From contig CM032233.1 of NCBI GenBank assembly GCA_019009955.1, positions 123,072,501 to 123,136,500 of the forward strand: a stretch of DNA of 64,000 nucleotides, read 5' to 3'. This document shows positions 49,345-60,779 of this stretch, in pieces (position 1 is the stretch's first letter; each line of letters starts with the position of its first letter). The position numbers were made by a program, and so were the translations under genes. The notes under the pieces are model-generated. The model saw only the letters and a list, made by a program, of their open reading frames with translations, ran no database searches and was not told where the DNA came from. This stretch comes from Riptortus pedestris. Its lineage: Eukaryota > Arthropoda > Insecta > Hemiptera > Alydidae.

Positions 49345-49524
49345 ATTAATACTGTTAAGGTCTTCGGGTATTGACCCGAAGTTAATACTGTTAAGGTCAT
49401 CGGGTATTGGCACACACTCTTCAGTCTCAGAGATAGCCGTGAGGAAGCTAGAAGCATGCCTAGCGAAACGTTGGCAACTACAATGCAGACACGGTCAATA
49501 CCCGAAGACCTTAACAGTATTAAT
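49345..49524. mobile_element. Foldback locus with perfect 32-base arms, beside a mesh acceptor
   Basis: Arm 49345-49376 and its exact inverse 49493-49524 (ggtcaatacccgaagacctt...) enclose an imperfect direct copy (49380-49410) and a hammerhead-like core: GTGAGGA (49439-49445), a GCTAG/CTAGC stem (49447-49451 with 49460-49464), GAAA (49465-49468) and CGTT. The layout resembles 45913-46200, so the two may belong to one retroelement type. Arm 1 begins 16 bases from the acceptor of mesh exon 49160-49328. Confidence 0.5.
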
Positions 49525-49644
49525 GGCCAGGACCGTGGAAGTCTACGAGTTTATTTTATATTAATTGAATAATTCTCATGGAAATATAAGGGCATAAGAA
49601 GCATATAACCTTTAAACCCCCTCATTATACCTACGTGATTAAAA

Positions 49645-50087
49645 AAAAGCCCGTCACGCAGGGGCTGCGTAAACTAAGCAGATTTCCCACGTGAAGTTAT
49701 ACAATAGAGAAATCTCCATAGGAGAGCCGAACAGTTACGGCAATGGGCCGAACTAGCTTCTGGCGGGAAATTCAAAAATCAGTTATCGGCCCAAATTTAA
49801 TAAAAATGCAAATATCTCGGTTAATATTCAAGATAGGGAATAAATGTATATAACAATATTTATAGTAAATTTAATTTGCAATAAGATTGATTCTGTACTA
49901 TTTCTCGATCCGACGTATAGTAACGGAGATATTTCGAATTGTCGAAAATCCTCCCCTCTAAACCCCCCCCCTCCCACTGGGCCGATTTCAGCCGTTAACG
50001 AACTTGATCTTTCTTTTTACATAAAACGACAAAATATCGAGTTTGGTAACGATCAAACAAAAATTGCGACCGCTAGAGCGGTAACAG

Positions 50088-50149
<62 letters not shown>

Positions 50150-50275
50150 TTTTGAATGGACCTCATTTTCGTCATCTACTAGGTAGGATCGATGGACATT
50201 TGAAGAAAAATTAGGAAAATTCCGTCATGAGTACAACCTCAATAGCTGATTTCCCCTAAAGGAAATCTGCTAAAA
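49645..50275 (+). mobile_element. Helentron-like copy 18, full
   Basis: Left end gcccgtcacgcaggggctgc, body, C tract at 49961-49970, TA tract at 50094-50146, right block and hairpin gatttcccctaaaggaaatc followed by tgctaaaa. Confidence 0.65.
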
Positions 50276-50364
50276 CTTGCTCATCCGTGATTCCCCTTCA
50301 TGAGGGCAATTAGATATTACGGCTTAATATTTAAATTTCTTATTCAGTTTTTGACCATTCCGCT

Positions 50365-50638
50365 ATATATTATAACCGATTTTTAATATCTATCTCCATT
50401 GGTCTTTTAAATATCAAGTAAACCCTTGTTTATTTCAGTATTTTATTCACTAAGTCAGTGATATTTTACGATCAGACTCAGTACGGAATTTCTAAATTTA
50501 ATTGCTCCACTCAATATCCTTCGTGGTTTCAAATATAAAAGTTGTGGATGCTAGAGTCAAGTTGAACAAATGTATTGCTTGTAAGATTGGTTTATAGAGC
50601 ACCTGTGTGGTGTCTGAGATATCTCAACTATTTAGAAA
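50365..50638 (+). repeat. Direct repeat, copy B of a 280-bp segment
   Basis: Counterpart of 40492-40777. It ends 'caactatttagaaaa' and continues into unrelated sequence rather than into a Helentron-like element. Confidence 0.8.
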
Positions 50639-51707
50639 AAAACAGAAGTCTATTTTTATAAAATGTTTTTATAATTGATAAGAAGCACTCCTTATTATAC
50701 GATTAGGCTTTGAACAGGAGCAAACTATATTGTATTACATATAACAAAAACAAGCACCCTTGGCTTTGTAAAATTTTGTCCATGAATAGGAATATCTATT
50801 ATGAGGAATCTTCCTTCGATAATGTTAAAATCGACTAGTCGTTCTTGATCAATTGCAGTCTAATAATGTTAAATTTAACCGGATAATTCAAATAAAGCAG
50901 TTATTTATATCCTTAAATTTCGAAGAGCTTTGGTTGAATTAGGACACATTACTACTAAACAGAAACGTAAATGTTTTTTACTCTAAGAAACCAGCTATTG
51001 CATCGAGATTTAGAAAACAAATACAAATCATGATATAGTATTCTACACAAAAATATGCAGCTAATACGCGCATTTTCATTACCATTGAGCTTCATCTATA
51101 CATCATTGAACTTCTAGTCATTACCATTTCAAATTAACAGTAAATAACCCTATACTATACAACCATTAACCCCAAAGTAAAATGCAATCTTCGCAATATG
51201 GATGTGCAAGAGGATATATATACCATCTATTGCCCAATTCACTCCGCATTCAGGATCAAACTCATGAACAATATTGTTCTTGTATTTGGTTCCATGTTGT
51301 TATTAACAGTTCATCTCGAGACAATCTAATATTACTTTATAAATATACTACCAGTGATCCATATTTTTTCTGTACGTGTTGTTTCCTTTATTCATTGTCA
51401 GTACAGATGTATTCTTAAAAAAAAAAAATCATTTATTTCAAGTCATAACTCCTAATGTTTTTTTTTTTATTTTTAGTTAATACAGTAATAAAGGGGTGTA
51501 AACAGACTGCGTGTCTATAACTGATCATATGACCAAACGCTATTTCGATATAATAATTGATTTAAGTGAGTCCTGAATTTTGAGAATGAAAGTCATTTTT
51601 TCCTGCAATTCGATAGCAATCGTATTTAGAATTCTGTCTATTTGTCATATCGGATCGCGCTCAAATTCAATACTCACTTGTTAAAGGTATTCTTGAACAT
51701 TAATTAC

Positions 51708-51912
51708 CCCCCTAAAAAGGGACTAAGAAATGCCTTCGCCACAAGTTTGGCTTAGAGCTCGTCGAGTGAAATACAATTATATTTTATTTAATGAATTTGA
51801 CACTAAATAAATTCCTATTGCTCATGCGGGAATCGAACTGTCCAGTCAGATTAAGCCCAAGGCTTTTACACACATGGCTAACACGGTTACATATGCCCAA
51901 GAAGGCCGAGTG
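51708..51912 (-). mobile_element. tRNA-derived SINE, minus strand
   Basis: Minus strand: ctcggccttcttgggcatat head, B box acagttcgattcccgcatga, then 'tttatttagtgtcaaattca' and 'attaaataaaa', the same body motif as the SINEs at 25208 and 41042 but with a different 3' part. No target-site duplication found. Confidence 0.6.
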
Positions 51913-52084
51913 GTATTGACCGTGTCTTCATGTTCCTGGCGATGTTTTATAAGCTCTCGGACTGAGGTGTTTTGTTCACTATTCGGGTGTGTGTGCATAC
52001 ACACACACACAGTATCCTGTGCATTAGGTAGAGTCGTCCGTTACATCTGCCACCGTCTGTTCCTTTTCAAAGTTCGCTTCATGT

Positions 52085-52225
52085 GTAGCCTTCTTCCCTG
52101 TTGATGCTATTAGATCACACTGTTGTTTCTGTTGCAACTTGCACGATTCTTTCCTGGCATCGATCAACGTTCGCCACCACCTTGACTTCATTAAACTTAA
52201 TGTGGTGATTAGTTTGCCGAAAGTG
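52085..52225 (-). pseudogene. Retroelement remnant: GIY-YIG endonuclease region
   Basis: Minus-strand translation gives NHHIKFNEVKVVANVDRCQE then RIVQVATETTV, a stop, and NSINREEGYT. It has the same order of motifs as the remnant at 3355-3605. Flanking minus-strand open frames (to about 52470) may be more of the same degraded element but were not recognised. Confidence 0.5.
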
Positions 52226-53577
52226 TGCTGGCTGCTATTGTTGAGTCTCCTATCCAAAACTGAGTCCACAATCCTGGTATATATCAATCAGCCAGCCTGA
52301 CCAACGTCTTCTGAACCACAGGAAAAATGAATCGTTATTTTTGGGCGATGGAGTTTTGTGAACTGTTGAGCTACATTCCTCACGTTTCTTAACCCTTTGA
52401 CTGTTCTGGTCGTGTTTAAACGGCTTCGACGAGATGGTCCTGAAATTCTCCAGTCGTGTGAACACGGGCTCACGAACGCTCTGAACTTGTCAACACGAAG
52501 CAGTACTTCTTCGTCTATTGCTGATTGCCAGTCTTGTTAACTCTCGGCGAGTGTGGAATGCAGTAGCAAAATCGATGAACATATTCACATACTATTAGCT
52601 TGATCTACTCCCCGCTTGAGTATTTATTGGGTTTTGGGCAAAAAAACATCAAGGCCATCAATGCCCAACGCTCGTAGAACCGTATTTGAGTTCCCCGATC
52701 ATGGGAAATCGCAGACACATGAGCACTAAGCCGTTTTTTTTTTTTACTTTTACTTTACTTTTTTCAATATTTCTCCTTCATTTTTTTTCTTTCTTTTTCT
52801 GATACCTTTATATTTTCTGTTTCAACCCCCCCCCCCCACCTCTTTTTTTTCTGTTTAAGGGGATGCCTTCAAACCTACGTACCGGTATCTCAGGTATACA
52901 ATACAACTATAAACTTATTATTTATTAACTATAAATACTAAAAAAAAATGCTATTAATTAGAGTAAGACTACTTTATAAAAAATTAATACTATTAAATTA
53001 AAACAAAACTATTAAAATAAACATTGGAATTAAGCTATTTAAAAAAAGAATTATTGAAATAAACGTTAAAATTAAAACTATTAAACAAACATTAAAATTA
53101 AAAGTATTAAAATAAATATTAGAATTAAAACTATTAAGATAAACATTAAAATCAAAAATTAATAAAATAAGCATTCAACTTAAAACTATTATAATAATCA
53201 TTTAAGAACAAAAAAAATTTGAATGAATAAAAGGAACGATAAAAATGGTAACTAACTTGCTTATAGGTAGACATCGTGAAAATTCGATTTTTTTTTTATG
53301 TTTTAAAAAATGTTACTAGGTTATTTCGTAGAGCTATATGGGGCTCCGAATTATTTACAAGTAAATTTATGACCATTTATTTCAGATATTTATCTTTATT
53401 TTACTTACGTGATGTAATATTCATACATTGATTAAGAAAAAATAAGATGTATTTGGATTATATGAATATGTGTTGAGTGTTTCTTTGTCTTCATTCCCCT
53501 TTAACTTGTTATTGTCTGTTTATGCTCACAATGTCTGAGATCAGTCCAGTGTTTATAGTACGGTTTATACGCTTGCT

Positions 53578-53655
53578 ACTATTATTTTGTCATGGCGGAT
53601 AATAAACCTCGTTTTTGGATGGAAAAGGAACTCCTAAGTAGAAGAATACATTGAG
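53578..53655 (+). repeat. 78-bp direct repeat, left copy
   Basis: Differs from 54620-54697 by one base. It contains a short open frame, MADNKPRFWMEKELLSR, seen in both copies. The two copies flank the inverted-repeat element 53655-54614. Confidence 0.85.
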
Positions 53656-54614
53656 GCCAGGTGCACACACAGCGGATTTTTCCGAGCGGATGTTTTACCG
53701 TCGCCGCCGTTCCAATAGTAGTCCACTGTAGTACATTGGAGCTTGCACACTCGACGGAAAAAAAAACGATCGGTAAGTTTAACGTCGGCGGAAGCTGTGC
53801 AGCCGCCCGGTGCCACTGGAGCCGACGGAAGTTTTACCGACACTTCCAAGTAGTGGCCTACGTAACCAAATGAACGTTTGCACACACAGCGGATTTTACC
53901 GCTCATACGTTTGGCAGTTGAACTCTCTTGCATGCACCTACTGTTTCTGTTTCCGCATTCGCGTATCCTCTCCCCCTTGTGTTTTGTTGTCATGAGTGAG
54001 GAAATTGATAATGAAATTCTTATTTCATTAGTGGAATCAAAGCCTGTACTTTGGGATAAAACTTTAGACAGTTTTAAGGACCGAAATGCTACGAAAATCG
54101 CTTGGCATGCTGTGTGTGTGGAATTACGAAGTGACTTCGACCAGATGCCAGAAAATGAAAGGAATAATTTCTACCGGTTGAATACAGTTCCTCTTTTTTG
54201 TATTTCTGAGCTGAATGGTATCTCTAACCGGCCATGCAGTTCATCAAAGGAAGTCATTGACATCCTGAAATAGTTAAAAAATTTCTTGTCATCTTACTTC
54301 ATCTCATCAAACAATGTGTAGAATGCGCCAGCCTCATTTCTTCGTTCATTAATTGGATGAATCCAAAACAGTCGATTTTTTTTTCGGCTTCTCATTCGGC
54401 GACGGAATAACAACGTTATGAGCTGCTCTAGGTTCATGTCGGACTTCACAACTGAACTGAAATTGGTTCCAGAACTACAACTGCTGGTACCGACGTAAGT
54501 TTTTCGGCCTATTAGCGACGGTAAAATATCCGATCATAAGCGGCGGTAGAATATCCGACCATAAGCGACGGTAGGTTGTCCGCTCGGAAAAATCCGCTGT
54601 GTGTGCAAACGCCC
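53655..54614 (+). mobile_element. DNA element with terminal inverted repeats and a MADF ORF (PIF/Harbinger-like?)
   Basis: About 960 bases with inverted ends of about 30 bases: left about 53661-53690, right about 54579-54608, both carrying gcacacacagcggattttt. Internal subterminal copies of 'gcggatttt' and 'gcgacggta' occur on both sides. It encodes one small MADF-type ORF. PIF/Harbinger elements carry a MADF/SANT-like DNA-binding protein beside their transposase; only that part is present here. It lies in the mesh intron 49329-55022. Confidence 0.6.
53992..54273 (+). CDS. MADF-domain protein, truncated, within a DNA element
   Basis: 93 residues from ATG at 53992 to TAG at 54273. EEIDNEILISLVESKPVLWD, then LDSFKDRNATKIAWHAVCVE and LRSDF match the first two helices of MADF (Adf1-like) domains: I-x-L-V-x-x-x-P-x-L-W-D ... 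[FY]-K-[DN]-R ... A-W. After NNFYR the sequence departs from the family, where a third helix with W-x-x-L-R-x-x-[YF] is expected, so the protein looks cut short by a frameshift or deletion. Probably a DNA-binding accessory protein of the element and unlikely to be functional. Confidence 0.6.
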   Translation: MSEEIDNEILISLVESKPVLWDKTLDSFKDRNATKIAWHAVCVELRSDFDQMPENERNNFYRLNTVPLFCISELNGISNRPCSSSKEVIDILK

Positions 54615-54619
54615 TTGGA

Positions 54620-54697
54620 ACTATTATTTTGTCATGGCGGATAATAAACCTCGTTTTTGGACGGAAAAGGAACTCCTAAGTAGAAGAATACATTGAG
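54620..54697 (+). repeat. 78-bp direct repeat, right copy
   Basis: Matches 53578-53655 with one substitution (T to C, changing Met to Thr in the short shared frame). Confidence 0.85.
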
Positions 54698-55022
54698 AGT
54701 AGGGAATGCGGCACCTTGGGAAGACGGAGGGAGGGAGGTTGGTTAGCATTTTAGGGACTGTTGCCATTCCCGACTTTGAGCTGCCTAGAGCCCACTCATC
54801 AGCCTATTCATGAGCAGTCAACGGGTTAATTAATAATTAGTTTATATCACTTCCTATCATAGGGTTTCTGTCATAAACTTCCTTACATGCAATGATGTTG
54901 TACGCCGAATATTGGATCCATCTGTTCATAACTATGACTGCTATCAAATTACATGCAGACAGACAAATTTCTTTCACTGTCAACATTAGGAATAACTTAT
55001 TATAAAGGCTATTTATACTCAC

Positions 55023-55160
55023 ATAAGCGGGAACTCCACCTTCCCCTCCTACCGTATCTCCCCTCGCTTCTGTGTGCGTTGTCCACTTGATGAGGGCGTA
55101 GTTGAATATTGCATAAGTAAATACTTCATCTGTTGCCAATACAAGTTGAAATGTATTTGT
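55023..55160 (-). CDS. mesh: mesh exon: NIDO domain, C-terminal strands
   Basis: Acceptor ctcttgtag, donor TAT|GTGAGT. It has exactly 46 codons, phase 0 on both sides. [20 protein letters not shown] continues the beta sheet (the N-x-F-Q-x-V-L-x-T-D pattern of NIDO), then [14 protein letters not shown] and GGVPAY, which joins to IGFNAGNG in the next exon. Confidence 0.92.
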
Positions 55161-55527
55161 CTACAAGAGAAAAAATATATAAAAGATTACATATAATAAT
55201 ATCTGTAAAACGCTTACATATGAATTAAAAACTAGAAAGTAGAGTAGGAAAGGGTTATTAACGATTGAAATCGTCTGTATTTCAATAAAACAGTAAAAAT
55301 CATAAATAATTAAACTGATCGGGTACTTGCTTCTTCAGATTCATCATGTTTAATACTGACCTTGAAAAAATCTTTTTAAAAAGAAGTAATTTACTATAAG
55401 ATTATGATATGTTGGACAAGAAAACAGGAATATAATAACTCAATAGACTCCTTTGTTTCAAACAACTTTGCAAGAGCACCATGCTCCTTTACTTGAATTC
55501 GATGGAATCAGAAAGTGGTATTAATAT

Positions 55528-56099
55528 TGTTACGTTTTTATTACCAAAATCTGTAATACACGTTGTTAATAAGAGTTCTTTTGGATTGCAAAAGTAAATA
55601 CTCACAAGTTTCACAGTTTTTATCACTGCGCAATTTATTTCACAATGCACAATACACTTGGTAATTATTCTTAATTACTACTCACAGTATAAACTGATAG
55701 CGTCACTGTTCTTCAATGAGTCACAGTCCAATAATTCACTCACGATCACTGAAATTCACAAAAAGACGGCACTGCACTCTCTTAAACACGGCACTAAACT
55801 GTTACTTACAGTCACGTCACAACACTGTTCTTCACATATAAACACTTTACCGCACTGCACTAAGTCGCGCTGTAGCACTGATGTGAACAAGAAGACAGGT
55901 GAGAATAAAACTGACTCGCACGCGGCCGGCCGGTTCTTTATATAGGTCGTCGGCATACATCAAAGGGGAATTGTCTGGACCCTTCGACGCGGGTCTAGTA
56001 GGACCTCGATCCTCTGTCGGCTTCTTTGATCTAGGTCACACTTCCCAAATACGCGACTCTCACTCTGAAGGATTATTCATGTATTTAATTTTCGTAACA
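55528..56099 (-). mobile_element. Solo LTR, minus orientation, with target-site duplication
   Basis: 572 bases, ends TGTTACG and CGTAACA as perfect 7-base inverted repeats, flanked by ATAT on each side (55524-55527 and 56100-56103). It is the inverse of the LTR at 42629-43217, with TATA box ctatataaag (minus) near 55935-55945. No internal retroelement sequence is next to it. Confidence 0.82.
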
Positions 56100-56427
56100 A
56101 TATTATTATTATTATTAAGGCAGATATCTTTCTTAAACAAGGTTTGAAATATCCGTAAATTGGAATTATGTTTAAGAAAGGAAAGTCGTGAAGAGAAAGA
56201 CGTGTCCACCACATCGATCTTATGCCTCCTCTCTTTCCTAATAGTCTGATTATAGAACATATATCTTTCAGAACAAAAATTTTATTGATGGCACACTCAG
56301 GATATATGAGGAACATATTGAATCAATAGACCATTCGAGGTGTTCACATCAACGAGTCTTTATGTACATTTTCTTCAAAAATTAGATAGGACTATTTCTA
56401 AAGAGAAAATTGTGCATCTAATTTATG

Positions 56428-56431
<4 letters not shown>

Positions 56432-56475
<44 letters not shown>
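56432..56475. repeat. (TA)n microsatellite
   Basis: Pure TA tract in the mesh intron 55161-57013; nothing else recognised in the part right of the solo LTR. Confidence 0.9.
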
Positions 56476-56477
<2 letters not shown>

Positions 56478-57013
56478 TTCATAACCAAAATGTCTCATTT
56501 GAGTATTTAAACATGCACACTGTAAAAATAAAACGATTCTTCATCCTTCTTCATTTGAGCGAGTGACTAAGTCTAATTGTTTGTCATAAAAGAGCTGACG
56601 GAGGGAAATGCGAGAGCGAGCTAATTCTTACCTGAACATCAGGAAGTGAATCACACGAATACTCAGAAAGTGATTCGGATAATGGTTTACGCTTCCTGCG
56701 GGTGATTAGCAAGCCTAAGAATCTGTTTCTATAAAACAATGACATTATGACAACTGTCATCTATATCACTAGTTTAATTTAGCGAATCGGTTCATATTTT
56801 CATGTTTTGAGTTGAGTTCACTATCTTAATAGTTTTCCTTCCTTTGAATGTTAAAACTTACCATATCATCTGGTCGCTAATTTTTCTATAAAAGCAAGAT
56901 ATAAAGCTGGTGCGTAAATCTCAGGTTATCTGGATTAGTGAGGGAAGTCATGATTAATAAGATGTAAATATATTTAAGTTAATGGTTTTTACGATCAATA
57001 ACTATAGACTTAC

Positions 57014-57191
57014 TGTTTTCATGGAGTTTTCTATTCCACCAGCAAAAGAGACATTTTTCCATGTGACAATAATTGCATGCTTGGGGTCGAACGTTTCAGA
57101 TCCAACTACACTCTCTCTAATATCCCACTTCACACGTTCCCTCATTTCTATACCAAACTTGTCTCTCCTTGACTGCAAATCTCGCTCCATC
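57014..57191 (-). CDS. mesh: mesh exon: NIDO domain, central part
   Basis: Acceptor atgatttag, donor ACA|GTAAGT. One base completes an Arg codon, then 59 codons follow (phase 0 out). It contains the basic helix [20 protein letters not shown] and [18 protein letters not shown]. The core W-x-x-V-x-[FY] element of NIDO domains (TWKNVSF) is present. Confidence 0.92.
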
Positions 57192-57769
57192 CTAAATCAT
57201 AATATACAAATAATAGAATATATAATTTAATCCCTTAACAATAGTTAGTTGGTGTGTCTTATTCGACACAGTAGGCAGATCCCATATTTTTAGCTACTAA
57301 TACTTCCTTGTACAAGGTACAAGAAGTATTCTAATAGGGAAATTACTCAGTTTTCAGATTTCAAGGGAATTATTCGTTTTAACACTTTCTGGGTTTATTT
57401 GGATTCATAACTCAAAGCAGCTAGCCGTAGTATGCTGAAATTTCATATTCCTGATTGTTGCCATTAGGCATACATAATTTACAGATCTTTTTATGTTTAA
57501 CAAAAATGGTTTTTTATACATTTTTTGTATCTTTAATTGTTTTCATTTTATTGAGAAAATTACACTATTCTGCAATACATTCATTTGGTAATGTGACATT
57601 TGTACAATCGTCCGTCTTAACTCTCAACGACACCTCTTTCAGCTCAGTGAGAGGAGCAACTTCTCCCTGCCTGGCAAGAAAGTCAAGAGCTGAGGAGGAA
57701 TATTACACTTAAAGAAGAAAATAGCCACTACGATCACTTCACTTTACACTGCTATTGCAGATCTCTGGC

Positions 57770-58075
57770 TCATTGTGTCTTGAGGTGCCGCGGAGAGGAA
57801 CGGCGATGAAAGGTACTAGAAAGAACTAGGAATTCTGGTTTAGGATGATTGGATAGCATCCTGTGGACTTTTTTTAATCTTAAGGGAATTAGGTCCTTTA
57901 GGGATATTAAGATCTTTATGAAGGATGAGGTGTGAAATATAATATTTAGCATCTACTTTGGTGCGCAGGACTTCGGATTGGGAAGTCTGGTTGTGACTGA
58001 TGTTCGAAGGTTTTGCCGTACCACACACTTTTATTCCGTAGAAAGTCCAAATGTAGCCCAAGGTAGCGCACACAA
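57770..58075 (-). pseudogene. Jockey-type LINE remnant, 3' end of reverse transcriptase ORF
   Basis: Minus-strand translation gives LGYIWTFYGIKVCGTAKPSN, then QTSQSEVLRTKVDAKYYISH and LILHKDLNIP; after a frameshift RLKKVHRMLSNHPKPE and FHRRSSPRHL. These match the end of insect Jockey-clade ORF2 proteins (x-Y-G-x-x-x-W-G-x-A ... F-Q-S-K-x-L-R ... A-P-W-Y-[IV]-S-N ... H-x-D-L-x-I-P ... H-P-N-P ... R-x-L-K-R). It is broken by at least one frameshift. Confidence 0.65.
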
Positions 58076-58261
58076 TCTGCTTATGGTAAAAGAATATTTT
58101 ACCTCCGAGAAGGGGAAAAAATGATATGGTGAGACTTAGTTTCGTTTATCTTTATGCGCCAAGTTTGTATTTTTAAAAGGCACGGAGAAATGTGCATTTT
58201 TTTCATTTCCACTCCCCTTTAAACCCCCTACCTCATCACAACTAGACGGTACACAAATTCT

Positions 58262-58605
58262 AAAACGTCCGCAGGGGCTGCGTAAACTAAGCAGATTTCC
58301 CACGTGAAGCTTTACAATAGAGAAATTTGCACACTAGTAACAGTAATAGTAACGAGTCTCTAAAACAATTTCACGAGAGCCGAACAGTTATGGAAACGGC
58401 CGAACTAGCTTTCGGAAACTCACGAATAGAACCGACATCAGCCGATCTCATCTCGTCCGTTAGCCGCACACTTTTAATAAAAATAATAAATAATAAAAAT
58501 CTCCTATGTAGGATCGATGGACATTTGAAGACATTTTTCGAAAATCGCGTCATGAGTACGACCAGAATAGCTGATTTCCCTTAAGGGGAATCTGCTAATA
58601 TGAAA
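58262..58605 (+). mobile_element. Helentron-like copy 19, internal deletion
   Basis: Left end gtccgcaggggctgcgtaaa, inset motif, shortened body, then directly the right block 'gtaggatcgatggacatttg' and hairpin gatttcccttaaggggaatc with tgctaa. The C tract and TA tract are absent. Confidence 0.62.
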
Positions 58606-58877
58606 TTTCAACATTCTAAGGCTAGTCACAGTTGATTTCATGCGAGATGAGGACCTATATCAGACGCCAAGCTGAAACAAATCAAAGTTGAGGTAAGGTG
58701 AAAACGGGTTACTCCGGAACTTTGAAGACCGAAACTGTAAAATATATTAGAAATATGTATCTCCTTTCAGAGTCGTAAACTAGAGTAAAACAATAAATAA
58801 ATAAATAGACTGAAAATTAGTTTATAAAACAATGAGCCTTATTAAAGGTAATATTCTGAAACAAGAATAAGAGGTAC

Positions 58878-59065
58878 CTGAAATATACTCCGGGCTCCCT
58901 CTGGTCGACATCTGTGTTTTCGATAGAACCGACACGGCACTTGCTGTAGAAGATTCCTATGAATGAAGGATCATTCTTGTAGGGCCAATCGACTGTCGGG
59001 AAGCTGAGAGGGTAAGCATACTGGTCTGGGGGGTCGCTGAACTCTAAGTAGCCGTTCAGAGACAC
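58878..59065 (-). CDS. mesh: mesh exon: NIDO domain
   Basis: Acceptor gttttcag, donor AG|GTACCT. It encodes 62 codons plus two bases, beginning [20 protein letters not shown] and including [20 protein letters not shown]. The pattern G-x-[IL]-x-F followed by F-I-[AG]-x-F-[WY] is typical of the NIDO domain of nidogen, alpha-tectorin and Mesh. The cysteine in YSKCRV is a likely disulfide partner. Confidence 0.92.
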
Positions 59066-59204
59066 CTGAAAACGTTATTCTCAATCATAATCTAACTCAT
59101 ACTTCAGTAAGCTTGAGCTGGCAAGCGAGAATAGATAGTGTTTTTCTTTTCTATAGTTGTGTCATGGATCTAAGCTTCAATATTCACAAGCAGAAGAAGA
59201 AACA

Positions 59205-59560
59205 TCCGTCACGAAGAAACTGCATTAAAATGTTAAGCAGATTTCCCACGAGCTGGCATTTGACGCACTCATGATCTCAAAAGACCATCCTTTCTCTATT
59301 TTTCCGTCATAAGACGTCTATGTAAGACGAATTCGAAATACCAGTAGCATATGAGACGTTAAATGCCACAATAATTCGACGTTAATATCGCTCAAAAGAG
59401 AAAATAACTAAGTGAATTTAAAGTGGGAATTTACTTAAGACTGAATACTGAAAAATGCAAATATCTCGGTTAATGTTTGGAATACAGAAAAAAAGACTGA
59501 GAAATATTTATAGGAAATTAAGTTTGAAATAAGATTAGTGATGTAAATATCTCCTACGGT
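59205..59560 (+). mobile_element. Helentron-like copy 20, truncated
   Basis: Diverged left end with inset motif taagcagatttcccacgagc at 59235-59254, body to 'atatctcggttaatgtttgg' and a little further; no right end. Confidence 0.45.
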
Positions 59561-59757
59561 ATTGATAAAAAGAAATCATGTAGTCTTGAATGTAAAATCT
59601 TAAATTGTTTTTGAAAATATATGAGAATATCTCAAATAGTAAAATTACAATGAAAAAAATATGTTATATTTAAGCTTGTAATAGAACGTTTCATGATAAA
59701 TCAGCTTATTTTTAATATGAGGTAAGTAGAAATGAGTGTTTACTGAAGTCTGAATGC

Positions 59758-59824
59758 TAAAAAGTCCGTCACGCAGGAGCTGTGTAAACTAAGTAGATTT
59801 CCCTGGAGGAATATCTGCTAAAAA
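59758..59824 (+). mobile_element. Helentron-like 65-base miniature: left end joined to right end
   Basis: aaaagtccgtcacgcaggag, inset motif agtagatttccc, four bases, then ggaatatctgctaaaaag. Only the two termini remain, and they pair with each other. Confidence 0.6.
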
Positions 59825-59906
59825 GCGATTTTCATATAAAACGTTATGTTACTGGGTATACTATGTCCGGCTTCTTATTCTTGTTTACATTAGGCACTTT
59901 CTAATG

Positions 59907-60460
59907 AAAAGTCCGTCACGCAGGGGCTGCGTAAACTAAGCAGATTTCCCACGAGACGTTTTACAATAGAGAAATCTGCCTAATAACAACTGTAGTAGTA
60001 AGAAACCTCTAAACCTAAAACATAATTTAGGGCGTAATAACCCAGTAGTTTCTAGCCCCAAAAAACAATTAACCTAACCTCTAAACCTATTCACGAGGGA
60101 CGAATAGTTATAGAAACGGCCGCCAGAGCTCTCGGCGGAAAGTCCGAACATAGCCTACTGGTGACCACACGCAGAATACAAATGCAAATATCTCGGTTAA
60201 TATTCAAGATACAGAATAAATGTATAGAAAAATATTTATAGTAAATGTAATTTGCAATAAGATTGGTTCTATACAATTTTTCGATCCGATGCATAATAAC
60301 GGAGATATTTTGAATTTTCGAAAACCCCCCGTCTAAACCCCCCCTCCCTCTGGTCCGATTTCAGCCATTAATGAAATTGATCTGTCTTTTTACATAAAAC
60401 GGTTAAATATAGATTTTCGTAACGATCAAACAAAAATTGCGACCGCTAGAGCGTTAACAG

Positions 60461-60491
<31 letters not shown>

Positions 60492-60548
60492 ACTCGCGTC
60501 ATGAGTACGACCTCAATAGCTGATTTCCCTAAAGGGAAATCTACTAAA
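59907..60548 (+). mobile_element. Helentron-like copy 22, full, recent subfamily
   Basis: Left end aaaagtccgtcacgcagggg, distinctive body beginning 'ctaataacaactgtagtagt', TA tract at 60467-60491, shortened right block and hairpin gatttccctaaagggaaatc. Very close to the copy at 62920-63620. Confidence 0.68.
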
Positions 60549-60779
60549 AACAATTTACCTGGACCCAAACTAAAAACACCCTTCATTTGACAGTTCTAAA
60601 ATGTAAGTAAACAGATCCGGATTAAACCGTTAACAACCTGATACGGATAACAGATGTATGAAACCTACTAACGGACAACTAACTGAGTACAACTTTTGAC
60701 GGGCATGAAGATGATGCCATTGCAGCTGTACTCGATCATGGATCGGCCGGTGACGACAGGCTTCACCGATAGGTGTGAC

